Origin: Aquimarina sp. Aq78 | Lineage (GTDB): Bacteria; Bacteroidota; Bacteroidia; Flavobacteriales; Flavobacteriaceae | Length of the DNA stretch: 64,000 nt | Assembly: GCF_900299525.1 (NCBI RefSeq) | Contig: NZ_OMKA01000024.1 | Span: forward strand, 186,001 to 250,000 | Direction of reading: 5' to 3' | In this document: positions 53,604 to 62,995 of the stretch, piece by piece | How positions within the stretch are numbered: the stretch's first letter is position 1 | Layout: each line of letters opens with the position of its first letter | Notes under the pieces: generated by a model | What the model saw: the letters and a program-made list of their open reading frames with translations, nothing else | The model's database searches: none | Told to the model about the DNA's origin: nothing | Made by a program: the position numbers and the translations under genes

Positions 53604-54164
53604 TTAGGTAAATTTTTTATAAGGCCTCATAAGTGCCATTGCTCTGGTATTAATGATTTCTGCACGATCTGTTCTAAATTCATATAGATCAGAAATAATC
53701 AGTAAAATGGCTTGATATACAGGTTTAGGAATTGTGGTTAAATCAACACCTGCCACGTAGCTGATTTGAACCGTATTTGATTTTTTTCCTACTTCAGGAA
53801 ATGGAATATCAGAATCATAATAGAAGACAGGTTTTGCTCCATAAAATTCTTGATATGTATATCCTTCAATTAAGGTTTGTAAAACATTATTTTTATTTAG
53901 ATACTTTACTGTAAATGCACTTCCTAACAATGGCCCAAATTCTAAAGCGAAATAGTTTAAAAAAGCATTACTGTTAATTACGACATCTCGATTTTTGATA
54001 AACCAGCCCAAATAGTTTTCTGCTGTATCTATAGCAGAATCAATCATCCCTTGTATCAATGCATCTTCATATATAAAATCAATCTTGAGATGATTTTTGG
54101 CATGCTGAAGGGATACAAATTCAGGTTGCGGGTCTTTAATCGAGATGTTGTAATTCAGATTCAT
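53604..54164 (-). CDS. Head-tail connector protein (gp6-like)
   Basis: 186 residues with the HK97 gp6/phage_connect_1 features: FVSLQHAKNHLKIDFIYEDALIQGMIDSAIDTAENYLGW at 16-55 and a C-terminal helix with ILLIISDLYEFRTDR. It forms the ring under the portal. It is a little longer than the typical 100-residue gp6 because of a beta-insert in the middle. Confidence 0.85.
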   Translation of the reverse strand: MNLNYNISIKDPQPEFVSLQHAKNHLKIDFIYEDALIQGMIDSAIDTAENYLGWFIKNRDVVINSNAFLNYFALEFGPLLGSAFTVKYLNKNNVLQTLIEGYTYQEFYGAKPVFYYDSDIPFPEVGKKSNTVQISYVAGVDLTTIPKPVYQAILLIISDLYEFRTDRAEIINTRAMALMRPYKKFT

Positions 54165-54165
54165 T

Positions 54166-54369
54166 TTATTCTTCGCTTTCTTCTACTTCTTCATTAGCTA
54201 ACTCATCCATTTTTTTAGCTTCGGCTTCTGTTATACCATGTCCAGATTTTATGATTTCATTAGCTAGTTTTGCTTCAATTTTTGGAGAATGACCAATGGC
54301 ATAAGGAAGGTTAAACTTTCCCCAAAGCGGTCGGATTACTCTAATTTGTATTTTATTCGTTTTTGCCAT
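54166..54369 (-). CDS. Small acidic-tailed head-region protein
   Basis: 67 residues. The N-terminus IQIRVIRPLWGKFNLPYAIGHSPKIEAKLANEIIKSG forms a compact unit also seen in small phage proteins between capsid and connector genes. The C-terminus is very acidic. It has one base between its stop and the next start, so translation is coupled. A minor head or stabilising role is a guess from position. Confidence 0.6.
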   Translation of the reverse strand: MAKTNKIQIRVIRPLWGKFNLPYAIGHSPKIEAKLANEIIKSGHGITEAEAKKMDELANEEVEESEE

Positions 54370-54426
54370 GATTATTGTTTTAGAATTACTTTCCTTTAAA
54401 AAGAGAGTGGTAATTAATTTTTATGA

Positions 54427-55737
54427 CTATGCGCTAGTCAAGAAACTATTGATTGCAAATGCTTTCGGATTTGCAATTTGTACATCTGCATGAGTGTTCA
54501 CAGTAATTCGAACACTATCAGCTAAATCTTCTGAATAAGGATTTACAAGGAAGGATACCGCACCCCATTGCCCAATGTATAATTGTGCGAAATCACCATA
54601 AATTAATGGGTAAACATCAACTATTGGAGGCCCTGCAAAAGAACCGACAGGCACTAGTGAGGTCGATTTGTATTTGTAGCCATCTAGCTCATTTTTATCG
54701 ATAAAAAAAGTATCAGAACTCGATGCCTTTCCTTTGGTTTTTAATGCAGCTTTTAATTTAGGATGCAATACATAGCCTAAACTATTCTCTGTAGCATCAT
54801 CAGATTCTACTATCCCCTGAAGCTCTACAATCTTAGCATAATCGGCTGCTGTTGCAGCTACTTGTGTGGCAGTACTTACACCGACATAATTTAAAACACC
54901 CGTTGGAGCAACCCCTCCAGCTCCGTTTATAGCAGCTACATTAATTGTGTTTTCCCATCCTCTGGACAGTTTTCTACGAACTAATGAATCTACATCTACA
55001 GAAGATTGCATTAATAAACGATTAGACATTGAAACAGAAGCTCCAGCTCTTTTAGGATTTAAAACTGGCCCTTGATACTTATTTTTCTGTTGCGTTATAT
55101 TTGCTCCTTCTGCTAACCATTCGAAGGTATAGTTGCCTGCAACCGGCATTGGGATATCACCTCCAGATAAGCCTGTTAAAACAGTAGCTCCCATTTCTTG
55201 AATCCAAAGCTTTGGTTCTAAACCATCAATAACTCTAGGGGCTTGATTTTGAACCAATTCTCCACCATACTCTCCAGCATCTTGAGACACCGTCTGTTGA
55301 CTTGCTCTAATAAAAGATAAGGGAATCATTACTCTAGCTTTTTTAGAAGTTCCAAAAGAAACGCCTGCTTCGCGGTTTTCTTTTTCTGCAATTTCTTGAG
55401 CTTCTTTCTCTGCACCATCTTGTTCTTCTCCCTCTAATGCATTGCGAAGCATACGAGTTATAGAAAAACGCTTTTGTACCTTTTGTTTTTCTTCATCATC
55501 ACCATCAGTAACAGATTCACCACCCACAGAAGAAGCTAACTGAGTTTCACGTTTTTCGAAGTCCTCCGTTTCTGTGATTTTATCATCAAGAGCATCAATC
55601 TCACTACGGAGTGTATCAATTTGGGTTTGTTCGTCTTCTGTGAATTCTCTTTTCTCAGTTTCACACAAGTTTACAAGCTCTCCCCATTTTTTAATTTTGG
55701 AAGCTCGCTTTTGTTTTAAGGCATCACTTTTTTTCAT
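54427..55737 (-). CDS. Major capsid protein, HK97 fold, with N-terminal delta domain
   Basis: 436 residues. The first 130 or so are charged coiled coil (TQIDTLRSEIDALDDKITETEDFEKRE), the scaffold-like delta domain removed by the protease. The capsid body follows, with the phage_capsid family segments (SGGDIPMPVAGNYTFEWLAEGANI, GASVSMSNRLLMQSS, ENTINVAAINGAGGVAPTG, YIGQWGAVSFLVNPYSEDLADSVRI). The protease gene directly precedes it in transcription order. Confidence 0.93.
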   Translation of the reverse strand: MKKSDALKQKRASKIKKWGELVNLCETEKREFTEDEQTQIDTLRSEIDALDDKITETEDFEKRETQLASSVGGESVTDGDDEEKQKVQKRFSITRMLRNALEGEEQDGAEKEAQEIAEKENREAGVSFGTSKKARVMIPLSFIRASQQTVSQDAGEYGGELVQNQAPRVIDGLEPKLWIQEMGATVLTGLSGGDIPMPVAGNYTFEWLAEGANITQQKNKYQGPVLNPKRAGASVSMSNRLLMQSSVDVDSLVRRKLSRGWENTINVAAINGAGGVAPTGVLNYVGVSTATQVAATAADYAKIVELQGIVESDDATENSLGYVLHPKLKAALKTKGKASSSDTFFIDKNELDGYKYKSTSLVPVGSFAGPPIVDVYPLIYGDFAQLYIGQWGAVSFLVNPYSEDLADSVRITVNTHADVQIANPKAFAINSFLTSA

Positions 55738-55742
55738 TGTTC

Positions 55743-56387
55743 TTACTTTTTTAGTTTATATAGTTCTAAGCGAGCCCTCGAAACAGAAAGCCCTTTTGTG
55801 TTTTCGGTATTTTTAGGATTGATAATTGTATCCTTAGCATCATTTAATTCTGATCTGATCTGCTTAAACACAGCATCATTTCTTTTTACATTGGCATCAG
55901 GATTACTTCCTAATGTCACTACACTCCATTCATAAAGCTCTTGCCGTAAGAAATACACATCATCATTGTCTTCTCCTTTCTCTTTATCACCGAAGCGATA
56001 CTCGTACACATCAGCAGCTATTGAAGCCATACGTAGCGTACCAGCAATAATTTTCTTTCTGATCTTTTCTGCTTTTTTATTTACTTTTTCTTCCTCGAAA
56101 CGAATACGAGCTAAATGAACATTTGAACCATCAGACAGTGTTTCTTTCCAAGGCCCTTTTACAGTCATTCCGATAAGATTATCAGGATTATCATCGGAGG
56201 ATCTGTGTTGATAAAACACGACTGGATTCTGTTTATATCTTGTAAAATCCCAACCTTCGGAAGTGAAAATAGTACCATAGCTATCTCTCTTATCACTTGT
56301 GATTATAAAATCAAATTCACGTTGATCTTCGGTGAAACCTTCTTCCGACCGAACGTATGCTGGTATGTATATGCGTTTAGTTTCCAT
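55743..56387 (-). CDS. Prohead maturation protease (HK97 family)
   Basis: 214 residues. FDFIITSDKRDSYGTIFTSEGWDFTRYKQNPVVFYQH carries the catalytic His; RMASIAAD carries the catalytic Ser; LYEWSVVTLGSNPDA is the third conserved block. The C-terminal 50 residues are charged and helical, as in other family members. It removes the delta domain of the capsid protein. Its start overlaps the portal gene by 11 bases. Confidence 0.9.
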   Translation of the reverse strand: METKRIYIPAYVRSEEGFTEDQREFDFIITSDKRDSYGTIFTSEGWDFTRYKQNPVVFYQHRSSDDNPDNLIGMTVKGPWKETLSDGSNVHLARIRFEEEKVNKKAEKIRKKIIAGTLRMASIAADVYEYRFGDKEKGEDNDDVYFLRQELYEWSVVTLGSNPDANVKRNDAVFKQIRSELNDAKDTIINPKNTENTKGLSVSRARLELYKLKK

Positions 56388-57603
56388 TCTCTGAAAATTG
56401 TTTTTCGATTTGTTCTTGAGTTAGTGTGTTAGCAGGAGTTAATGGGGTATCTAATCCTTCAAGACTATTGTAATCTTCAAGATTTCTTATTTCGTTTCTG
56501 GTGTGCCACCCGAAGTTAATGGCACGACCATAGTATTCTCCTTTGGTTTTAACATCGGTACGAATAAGAGCATTAGTATTAAATTTTACATATAGAGAAG
56601 ACCTTTCCTCTTCGGTAAAAAGCTTATAGTCATATTCTTCTTCAATCCTTTTGGCCCAAGGAGCAATGGTATCTGATCCGTGTTCTAAAGATTGTTGCTC
56701 TATATTGCTTAATGTGGCCTTGTCTAGATGCTTGATCTTATGAGGAGCGATATTAAACCAGCGAGCGATATCTTCAATAGACGTTTTTTTCCAGTCTATT
56801 AAAGATGCTTCTTGAGCATTAGCAGTAATACTCATAAAATCCATACCTTCATCTAGAACACCGATGTTATGAGTGCCACCTTTCGATAGTCTTTGCTCCA
56901 TTGCATCGGCTAGTTTTATTTTTGGTTGAGGATCGAGAGGTTTTGTAGTTTTAAGAATACCAGCGAGAAGACCTTTAGATTTAAAGTTTTCATCTGCAAA
57001 TGTTTCTGAAGAGAGTGCTGCACCCAAGTTTTGAGCTGCATATTTAAAAATAGAAATACCACTTATCCCATTGAATGAAAACCCAGGGATGTGAATTACT
57101 TCTTCAGAATTCAATGATCTTTTATATCCTTTGATATAATAAAAGAGTTGACCATCTTTCTTTCTGATATCGTTTAGATGATCAGGATGTACAAAGTCAA
57201 AAGATGTTTGAATACCAGTAAAACTATCTCTAAGAATTACAGCAATACCATTACCTCGTAATAATGCCGAAACCATTAATGCTTTATGAAAACTGAATTG
57301 AGTCATCAAAGCATTGGGACGCTTGCTAATTAGATAATCTACCGGATGTTCGGGTTTTCTAAAACGATCTTTTTCAACTTTTTCAAAAACAGATTTAGGG
57401 AGTTTTGCAATATCATTTGATATTTGATCAATCGCATTATAGACAGCAGATAAACAAAGAGCAGTTTGATGGTTTACGAATTTTCCGCTTCTGGTTTTAG
57501 TGTTGAAAAAACTAAAGATGTCATTAGAGAACTCTTTGATTTCAGCACTCCGTGTTTGCGAGTTGAAAGGAGATTGTAATGCTCTTAATACCAGATTATC
57601 CAC
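56377..57603 (-). CDS. Phage portal protein (HK97 family)
   Basis: 408 residues, starting at a GTG (57603), since the next ATG is about 98 codons in. Signature parts: LSAVYNAIDQISNDIAKLPKSVFE, GNGIAVILRD, VIHIPGFSFNGISGISIFKYAAQNLGAAL and the TSIEDIARWFNIAPHKI segment. It forms the dodecameric DNA gate. Unlike in most HK97-like phages, no terminase gene lies directly upstream. Confidence 0.92.
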   Translation of the reverse strand: MDNLVLRALQSPFNSQTRSAEIKEFSNDIFSFFNTKTRSGKFVNHQTALCLSAVYNAIDQISNDIAKLPKSVFEKVEKDRFRKPEHPVDYLISKRPNALMTQFSFHKALMVSALLRGNGIAVILRDSFTGIQTSFDFVHPDHLNDIRKKDGQLFYYIKGYKRSLNSEEVIHIPGFSFNGISGISIFKYAAQNLGAALSSETFADENFKSKGLLAGILKTTKPLDPQPKIKLADAMEQRLSKGGTHNIGVLDEGMDFMSITANAQEASLIDWKKTSIEDIARWFNIAPHKIKHLDKATLSNIEQQSLEHGSDTIAPWAKRIEEEYDYKLFTEEERSSLYVKFNTNALIRTDVKTKGEYYGRAINFGWHTRNEIRNLEDYNSLEGLDTPLTPANTLTQEQIEKQFSENGN

Positions 57604-57819
57604 GAGTACAACTTTTAAGTTGTATCTAAATTAGTACGGTGGTTAAGAAAAAAGAGTCATAATTTATGCCTTTTCGAATTATCTATATAGAAAAAAACAT
57701 ATATGTGTTTAGTAAGTTTGAATGTATTAATATTAATGATTTATTCCATTCAATAAATGATACTGTTGTATTGATCTTTAATCATTACTATAGGGGGAAT
57801 TTAGATATGACGTATATTC

Positions 57820-58764
57820 TTAATGAGATTCATCTCCTTCAGCAATTCCTTTACGATCTTCCATAGCTATGTCTTTAATCTTTTCAAATAACAACTTTGG
57901 TTCGTTTAATAAACCAGGGTTATCATTGAATAATTTAGCTAATTCCGGAGAGACTGTCTCTACCATTAGATTGGTTGTACCATCTCCATTTGTAGTTTTA
58001 ATAGCTAATATTTGCCCTAACCTTATTGCTACATTATCATAAGGAGAAATAGCCTGAAGTAATGCAGCTGAACTTGTTGCTAATTTTTCAGTTACTTCAG
58101 CAGCTGGCAAATCAACAAAATTATGTTCTAAGGCAGATTTACCTTTTTTATATATATCGTTTATTTCTTTTTTAGAGGAATCTTTTTTAAAAAAATTCAA
58201 TGATTTAAAAAAAGATCCATAAATTGGTTCTTCTTCTCCTTTATATGAAAATCCAAGTTCCTCCATGAAATTACCGACAGCAATGATTAATCTATCATTT
58301 ATAAATTCAGGAATATTATCATCAGGGGAAACTATATTGACAGTTGCATTATGATTATAAGTAATCCATGTAGATAAAAACTCTTCATAATATTTATGAA
58401 ACAAAGTTTTAGATGAATCATAAAGATCATCAACATATTTTTTAGCTAGTTTTTCATGTATCTCTTTGTTAGATTTTGATAGATAGAACCTTAATAATAT
58501 AGAATAATATCTTTCAGCAATATCTTCAGTAATAGTTAATTTTTGTTTACCCTTTAGATAATCTAATTCTTTCTGATTTTCAATTAAATCTAATAATTCA
58601 AAACTTGTCAAAGAAATAGTAAAATCAAGCTCTTCAGTAAAAACATTGAAAGTGTGGAGAGTGCCTGTTTTAGTGGTTGTTATAATTTCTTTTTTTCTAA
58701 ACCCATCTGAGTAATGAATTTTTAAATTATTACTTTCATAAAAAACAAATATTTCTTTACCCAT
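57820..58764 (-). CDS. Hypothetical protein upstream of the portal gene
   Basis: 314 residues, soluble, mostly helical after residue 55. It starts with beta-strands (EIFVFYESNNLKIHYSDGFRKKEII). Residues 60-150 are Lys-rich helices. A C-terminal segment has VDLPAAEVTEKLATSSAALLQAISPYDNVAIRLGQILAI. No family is recognised. It lies where the large terminase is expected but lacks Walker A/B or nuclease motifs. It may be cargo inserted together with the genes to the right. Confidence 0.5.
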   Translation of the reverse strand: MGKEIFVFYESNNLKIHYSDGFRKKEIITTTKTGTLHTFNVFTEELDFTISLTSFELLDLIENQKELDYLKGKQKLTITEDIAERYYSILLRFYLSKSNKEIHEKLAKKYVDDLYDSSKTLFHKYYEEFLSTWITYNHNATVNIVSPDDNIPEFINDRLIIAVGNFMEELGFSYKGEEEPIYGSFFKSLNFFKKDSSKKEINDIYKKGKSALEHNFVDLPAAEVTEKLATSSAALLQAISPYDNVAIRLGQILAIKTTNGDGTTNLMVETVSPELAKLFNDNPGLLNEPKLLFEKIKDIAMEDRKGIAEGDESH

Positions 58765-58920
58765 GGTCTAGTTATTATGTATGTCAAATATAAAAAATAA
58801 AACTCTTTTAGTTTTTCATTAGGATCTTAAAATGATTTGCTATAGAGATGAAGGATATGGTTATTCTTTTTTAATCATGAAAGTTGGAGAACAACTAAAT
58901 TTCTATGATTTTGTATAATA

Positions 58921-59691
58921 TTATATACTACCATTTAATTCATCTTTTGTTCGGTAATCTAGCGGAATAGGGTAATAAGTAGGGTACTTATTTAGAATTA
59001 TAGGTAATTTATCAACTTTTTTGATTTTGTCATAATGTTTGAAATTAGTTATTTCTGATAATTCCATTATTCTATTTGGATTGTCAATACTTAAAACAAA
59101 TCCGAACGGCCTAAAAGTAAATTCACATACTGTGCCATATAAGTTAGTAAAGTAAATGTGGCCGTTTCTATTTTGCCCTTCATTATTTAAGTACATATAA
59201 AACCTATATCTATTTGGTAATTCTGTCAGATTTTCATCTTTTACAAATTCCAAAAGTTCAGGATAACATTCTGTGAACAAGTGATTATTACAACCAATAA
59301 ACATTGATATAATTTGTTTAAGAAATTTAAGAAGGTTTATGTCAGAAATATCAAACCCATAAGCTTTAGTATTTTTGTCATTAGACTGAATAATGCTCAT
59401 AGCAATTTGCGCAAATTTTTTATAGGTTCGAACATATTTAGAGCCTAAAAATCCGTTACAATCTTTGCAGAAACAGTAATCCCCTAGTCCACCTTGTTCC
59501 TTTTTAGATTTTGGTTTTAGGTTCCCAAAAACATATTCCTGGGTATTTTGATAATATTCCTTCTGATTTAGAGTATAATATTTGGTTTCTTTATTAAATG
59601 CTGAACGTGGAGGAATGTGTTCAAAATTCAATTCTTTAGTTTCTTTGCAAATTTTACATTTTCCGATTTTAGTTTTTTTTATCTTTGACAT
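58921..59691 (-). CDS. HNH-like zinc-binding protein
   Basis: 256 residues. CKICKETKELNFEHIPPRSAF (13-33) and a second Cys pair CFCKDCNGFLG (73-83) form the frame of an HNH-type zinc finger with His in the EHIPP segment. This type is common among nucleases and restriction-like or defence-associated proteins. The C-terminal half (from about 110) is unassigned. It is a single gene flanked by AT-rich intergenic sequence in the cargo block. A nuclease role is inferred. Confidence 0.55.
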   Translation of the reverse strand: MSKIKKTKIGKCKICKETKELNFEHIPPRSAFNKETKYYTLNQKEYYQNTQEYVFGNLKPKSKKEQGGLGDYCFCKDCNGFLGSKYVRTYKKFAQIAMSIIQSNDKNTKAYGFDISDINLLKFLKQIISMFIGCNNHLFTECYPELLEFVKDENLTELPNRYRFYMYLNNEGQNRNGHIYFTNLYGTVCEFTFRPFGFVLSIDNPNRIMELSEITNFKHYDKIKKVDKLPIILNKYPTYYPIPLDYRTKDELNGSI

Positions 59692-59860
59692 TGGTTGTAC
59701 ATCATGGTGTTATAAATACGTGTCGTAGCAAAGTAAAATGTTACCTTCTAGCTATTAATAAACCTATATAGATTTTTATATTTTGATTCTAAGTACAAAA
59801 AAACATTCGATCAATCACCAAAATCGGCTATAGCATATACTTGATTTCGTAGCACATATT

Positions 59861-60895
59861 TTATCTTTTCAAAATTTCATCTAATAAACTCTCACGTGTC
59901 GTTCCTAATATTTTTTGCTTATCCGAAGCTAGAACATTTTCTTCTAAATTTGTTATCAATTCAACAGGGTTTTGCGCAGTGATTGGTCCATTTCCAAAAT
60001 TCAATTTATATTCTGAAAATTTTAAAGGTGATTTTTTACCTCCAAAAAAGAGAATCAAATCCATTTCATAATTATGTTCATCTCCTAAAGTTTCCAGATT
60101 GAAAATTAACCTTTGAGAAGTTCTTTCTGGGGCTCCAAAATGAAGGATGTCAATTTGATTCCTATTAATATACTGATGTCCTTGCAAAGTATAATTATGT
60201 GCTGTTTGAGCGTTCAAACTTCCAGAAAAAACTGCTTGTCCACAAGTTAGTCTATAACTAATATTTTGCTCGTTTTGTAATTCTGAAAAGTTTATAATTA
60301 TAATTGATATATCTAAAAAAACATTTTCATTATTAAGAGTTCCAAACCTATCGAGATTAATAAAACCTTCTATATTTGGATAACTAATTTTTTTAAATAA
60401 TGCATCTATTAAATAGTGTGGTGCAGGTTTAGTTTGACCATCCAATCGAGCATAATAAATGCTTTTAAATTGGTGAGGGCTATAATTACTTTTTTGAACC
60501 TCAAAAACGTATAAATAATTCCTTCCATTTTCTATAATTTGAACATTTATGTTAACAGGTAAAGGAGTTATTGAGTCAGAAATTTTACTTATCAAAGTAT
60601 CCTTTTCAATTAATTGATTGACAAGAGACAATGCTCCCTGAAAAACCAATCTGTCATCGATGGATTGTCCCATTGGAGCTCCCCAAATCAGAATTCCTCC
60701 ATTGGAATTTAGAAATGCACAAATTCCACGAATTACTCCTTCAAGATTCTTGTTAAAGTTTCCATATGTAGGATGATATGTTTTAAATTCAATTTTATCA
60801 GACTCCTCTTTTTCGGTATTAAAAAAATCCAATATATCTTGATGCGTAAGTGCATCTAAGTCTTTCCCAAAGTAATGATGTGAATAATTATCCAT
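59861..60895 (-). CDS. AlbA_2 (Schlafen-like) domain protein
   Basis: 344 residues from the ATG at 60895. The longer frame begins inside an intergenic repeat-like ACGTTGTAACATATATG context, so I prefer this start. ESDKIEFKTYHPTYG (about 30-44) and GVIRGICAFLNSNGGILIWGAP (about 51-72) are the AlbA_2 signature. LYVFEVQKS and SIYYARLDGQTKPA complete the domain by about 165. The rest is beta-rich and unassigned. AlbA_2 proteins bind nucleic acid and occur in defence and regulatory settings; the role here is unknown. Confidence 0.7.
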   Translation of the reverse strand: MDNYSHHYFGKDLDALTHQDILDFFNTEKEESDKIEFKTYHPTYGNFNKNLEGVIRGICAFLNSNGGILIWGAPMGQSIDDRLVFQGALSLVNQLIEKDTLISKISDSITPLPVNINVQIIENGRNYLYVFEVQKSNYSPHQFKSIYYARLDGQTKPAPHYLIDALFKKISYPNIEGFINLDRFGTLNNENVFLDISIIIINFSELQNEQNISYRLTCGQAVFSGSLNAQTAHNYTLQGHQYINRNQIDILHFGAPERTSQRLIFNLETLGDEHNYEMDLILFFGGKKSPLKFSEYKLNFGNGPITAQNPVELITNLEENVLASDKQKILGTTRESLLDEILKR

Positions 60896-61005
60896 ATATG
60901 TTACAACGTTTTGACTATGCGTAGTGTGGGAGTACGAAATTACATGTTTCGAGATAGTGCACTTACCCAAAATCTATATTTTGTTTTAATTTTTTCTCTT
61001 TTAAA

Positions 61006-61090
61006 GTCAAATCAAAAAATTTGACGACTTTGCAAACACACAATAGCCTCTCGATTAAATATTAATCGCCCTATTTACCATGTGTTATAT
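61006..61090. repeat. Cassette-like intergenic repeat (copy 1 of the right block)
   Basis: A hairpin GTCAAAT...ATTTGAC is followed by GACTTTGCAAACA, then CCCTATTTACCATGTGTTATA. It is similar to 61864-61940 and, more weakly, 40705-40785. Confidence 0.5.
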
Positions 61091-61741
61091 ACTTTCTTTT
61101 TTATCTTTTTTAATAACTTGAATCAGCATTAATATTGTAAATAAACTTATCAAAATGGGAGCAATAAATAATAGCCAATCAAATATTGATTCAGGTTTTA
61201 AAATTTCAAAAACTTTTTTTATCATATAAATTTCAAAAACAAATGGGAGTAATATAAGTATTAACCCAGTTGGGATCCAAAATAAATATGATATACAACC
61301 TATCGAATCAATTTTCTTCTGTGAATGATGTTTGTCGATAGAATCTGTTATTGAGAACGGTTTGAGTTTGTCATTTAAAAAGGATTTTAACTCAATATTG
61401 AATAATTCCGCCGTTAAAAGCTTAAAAATTCGCTTTTGTCCAATCAAATCAAACCATATCATAAGATACTTATAATATGCAAAAGTAAATATCGTAGGCA
61501 CTAAACTTAGAGTAATGCTGCTATCTATTATTTTCAGAGGTCCTATTGAAATTTCCGAAATTTTAGTCTCTAACAGGAGAGGAAATGCAAGCCCAGTCAA
61601 AAGTAAAATAAGAAAAAGCCTTGCCATAGATTTCCTGTTATCCTCTATTCTGTGATCCAATATATTTAAATATTTTTCTTTAGAATTTTCAGATTTCAAC
61701 CCTTCTTTGATTAGGGATTTTATTTTCTCTTCTTTATTCAA
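61085..61741 (-). CDS. Hypothetical four-helix membrane protein
   Basis: 218 residues if the TTG at 61741 is the start; the next Met is at residue 39 (MARLFLILLLTG), inside the coding-like region. Hydrophobic helices lie at about 40-58, 75-92, 150-172 and 188-208, with a long cytoplasmic or periplasmic charged loop (100-148). No family is recognised. It lies in the cargo block between two repeats, one of which touches its 3' end. Confidence 0.5.
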   Translation of the reverse strand: MNKEEKIKSLIKEGLKSENSKEKYLNILDHRIEDNRKSMARLFLILLLTGLAFPLLLETKISEISIGPLKIIDSSITLSLVPTIFTFAYYKYLMIWFDLIGQKRIFKLLTAELFNIELKSFLNDKLKPFSITDSIDKHHSQKKIDSIGCISYLFWIPTGLILILLPFVFEIYMIKKVFEILKPESIFDWLLFIAPILISLFTILMLIQVIKKDKKESI

Positions 61742-61863
61742 ATCTTGGTAGTTTTAGCTTGCATATAGCGTATAGTATAAGAAACGTAGAACAGGTGATT
61801 AGCGATACGTTTAGAGTTGATACTAAGTCAAATATAAATGTTTTGTTTTTATCATTTTAATAA

Positions 61864-61940
61864 GCCAAATTAAAAATTTGGTGATGTTTGTAAATAGCAC
61901 TGAACTTTCTTAAACGACCAAATGTCCTATTTACTATATA
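61864..61940. repeat. Cassette-like intergenic repeat (copy 2 of the right block)
   Basis: A hairpin CCAAATT-AAA-AATTTGG is followed by GATGTTTGTAAATAGCAC and then TCCTATTTACTATATATCATG. It has the same order of parts as 61006-61090. Confidence 0.5.
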
Positions 61941-61955
61941 TCATGTTGATGGTAG

Positions 61956-62522
61956 TTATTTCTTTCTAAGTTTATCCAAGAAATTGTTTAAATTAATTCC
62001 AATTCCACCAATATTTGGTTTAAGTTCAAAGTTATCTAAGTCCCAAACTTTTTCCCACAAATTTTCTTTCTCTCCTAAATTTAATTTACGTTCTTTTTTT
62101 AGACTCTTTCTTATCTTATCTAGAGCGGCTTTATATTCAGGTGTATAGTTTGGTTTGTTTAAAAACTTTTTTTCGAAGTTTTCCATTTTCCCGACAAATT
62201 CTAATGGATTACTCTCAGTGAGTTTTTTTATCATTTCCATATGCAGCCAAATTAATAGATTGTGAAGTCTAGATTGATAACCTGTCAACTTCAAATCGCT
62301 ATCTTCAATTACAAAATCACCATTTTGTATTTCCAAATCATTTTCGCCTTCCTTGTCAATATCTTTTAGCAAGTAATGAATATCTTTGTATAAGGTTTCA
62401 ATAAAATTGGGATTTTCATTTCTTAATGGTTCCAAAACAGATTCTATATATTCGTCAATAGATTTCTTTTCTGTATTTCTGATTTCTTCAATAAGTTCTA
62501 AATAATCTTTTCTTTTAAGCAT
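61956..62522 (-). CDS. Hypothetical protein, helical and charged
   Basis: 188 residues, no membrane segment, very rich in Lys/Glu/Asn. Likely all-helical apart from a short acidic beta part (LEIQNGDFVIEDSDLKLTG, about 82-100). The C-terminus has a Gly-rich motif NIGGIGINLNNFLD. No family is recognised. It is a single gene of the cargo block, preceded by CTACGTTGATGGTAATTA, a sequence style shared with its neighbours. Confidence 0.5.
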   Translation of the reverse strand: MLKRKDYLELIEEIRNTEKKSIDEYIESVLEPLRNENPNFIETLYKDIHYLLKDIDKEGENDLEIQNGDFVIEDSDLKLTGYQSRLHNLLIWLHMEMIKKLTESNPLEFVGKMENFEKKFLNKPNYTPEYKAALDKIRKSLKKERKLNLGEKENLWEKVWDLDNFELKPNIGGIGINLNNFLDKLRKK

Positions 62523-62742
62523 TTTTTGTGTTAATTACCATCAACGTAGGGGGATAGCTACCATAATAATTATATAATAAGGATACCCTATGGGAAATAT
62601 TCCATTTACTAATTATTGATGTCTCAATATATAAAAGTACGAAAAAAGGGGAATTATTAGTCTTTTTGACATTATGATTTATGTCATTAGATTATATTTA
62701 ATAAATATTTATAAAAAAATGTAATGAATACAGATAGTAAGG

Positions 62743-62979
62743 TTATTTTGACAAGAATTCAATTTTAAGCCCTCTTCGTAATGAAAAGGTATACTTGTCT
62801 AAACCACCTTCTAAAACTTTATTAAAGTGCTTTGTTTTAAGTTGTTCATTTTCTATAACCTTAGAATATTGACCAGCTCCACATAACCTTGTATACTTTT
62901 GATTACGATCGGTAATACGTATTATGAAGTTTTGATTTATCAATGCTCGTTTCTGATTATTACTTTTTACTGCTGCCAT
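62743..62979 (-). CDS. Small basic phage protein
   Basis: 78 residues, strongly basic, with mixed beta/helix content (QNFIIRITDRNQKYTRLCGAGQYSKVI). It starts 16 bases after the methylase stop and is probably co-transcribed with it. It could be a nucleic-acid binding or regulatory protein, but no family is recognised. Confidence 0.55.
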   Translation of the reverse strand: MAAVKSNNQKRALINQNFIIRITDRNQKYTRLCGAGQYSKVIENEQLKTKHFNKVLEGGLDKYTFSLRRGLKIEFLSK

Positions 62980-62995
62980 GTTCTTTTGTTTTAAA

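Noticed and set aside
57666..57866. A 66-codon plus-strand frame between portal and the 314-residue gene
   Set aside because: It overlaps the 3' end of the minus-strand gene, runs against the phage operon and shows no domain.
57820..58764. Large terminase as identity of the gene upstream of the portal
   Set aside because: No Walker A, Walker B or nuclease motif, and the length is about half that expected.
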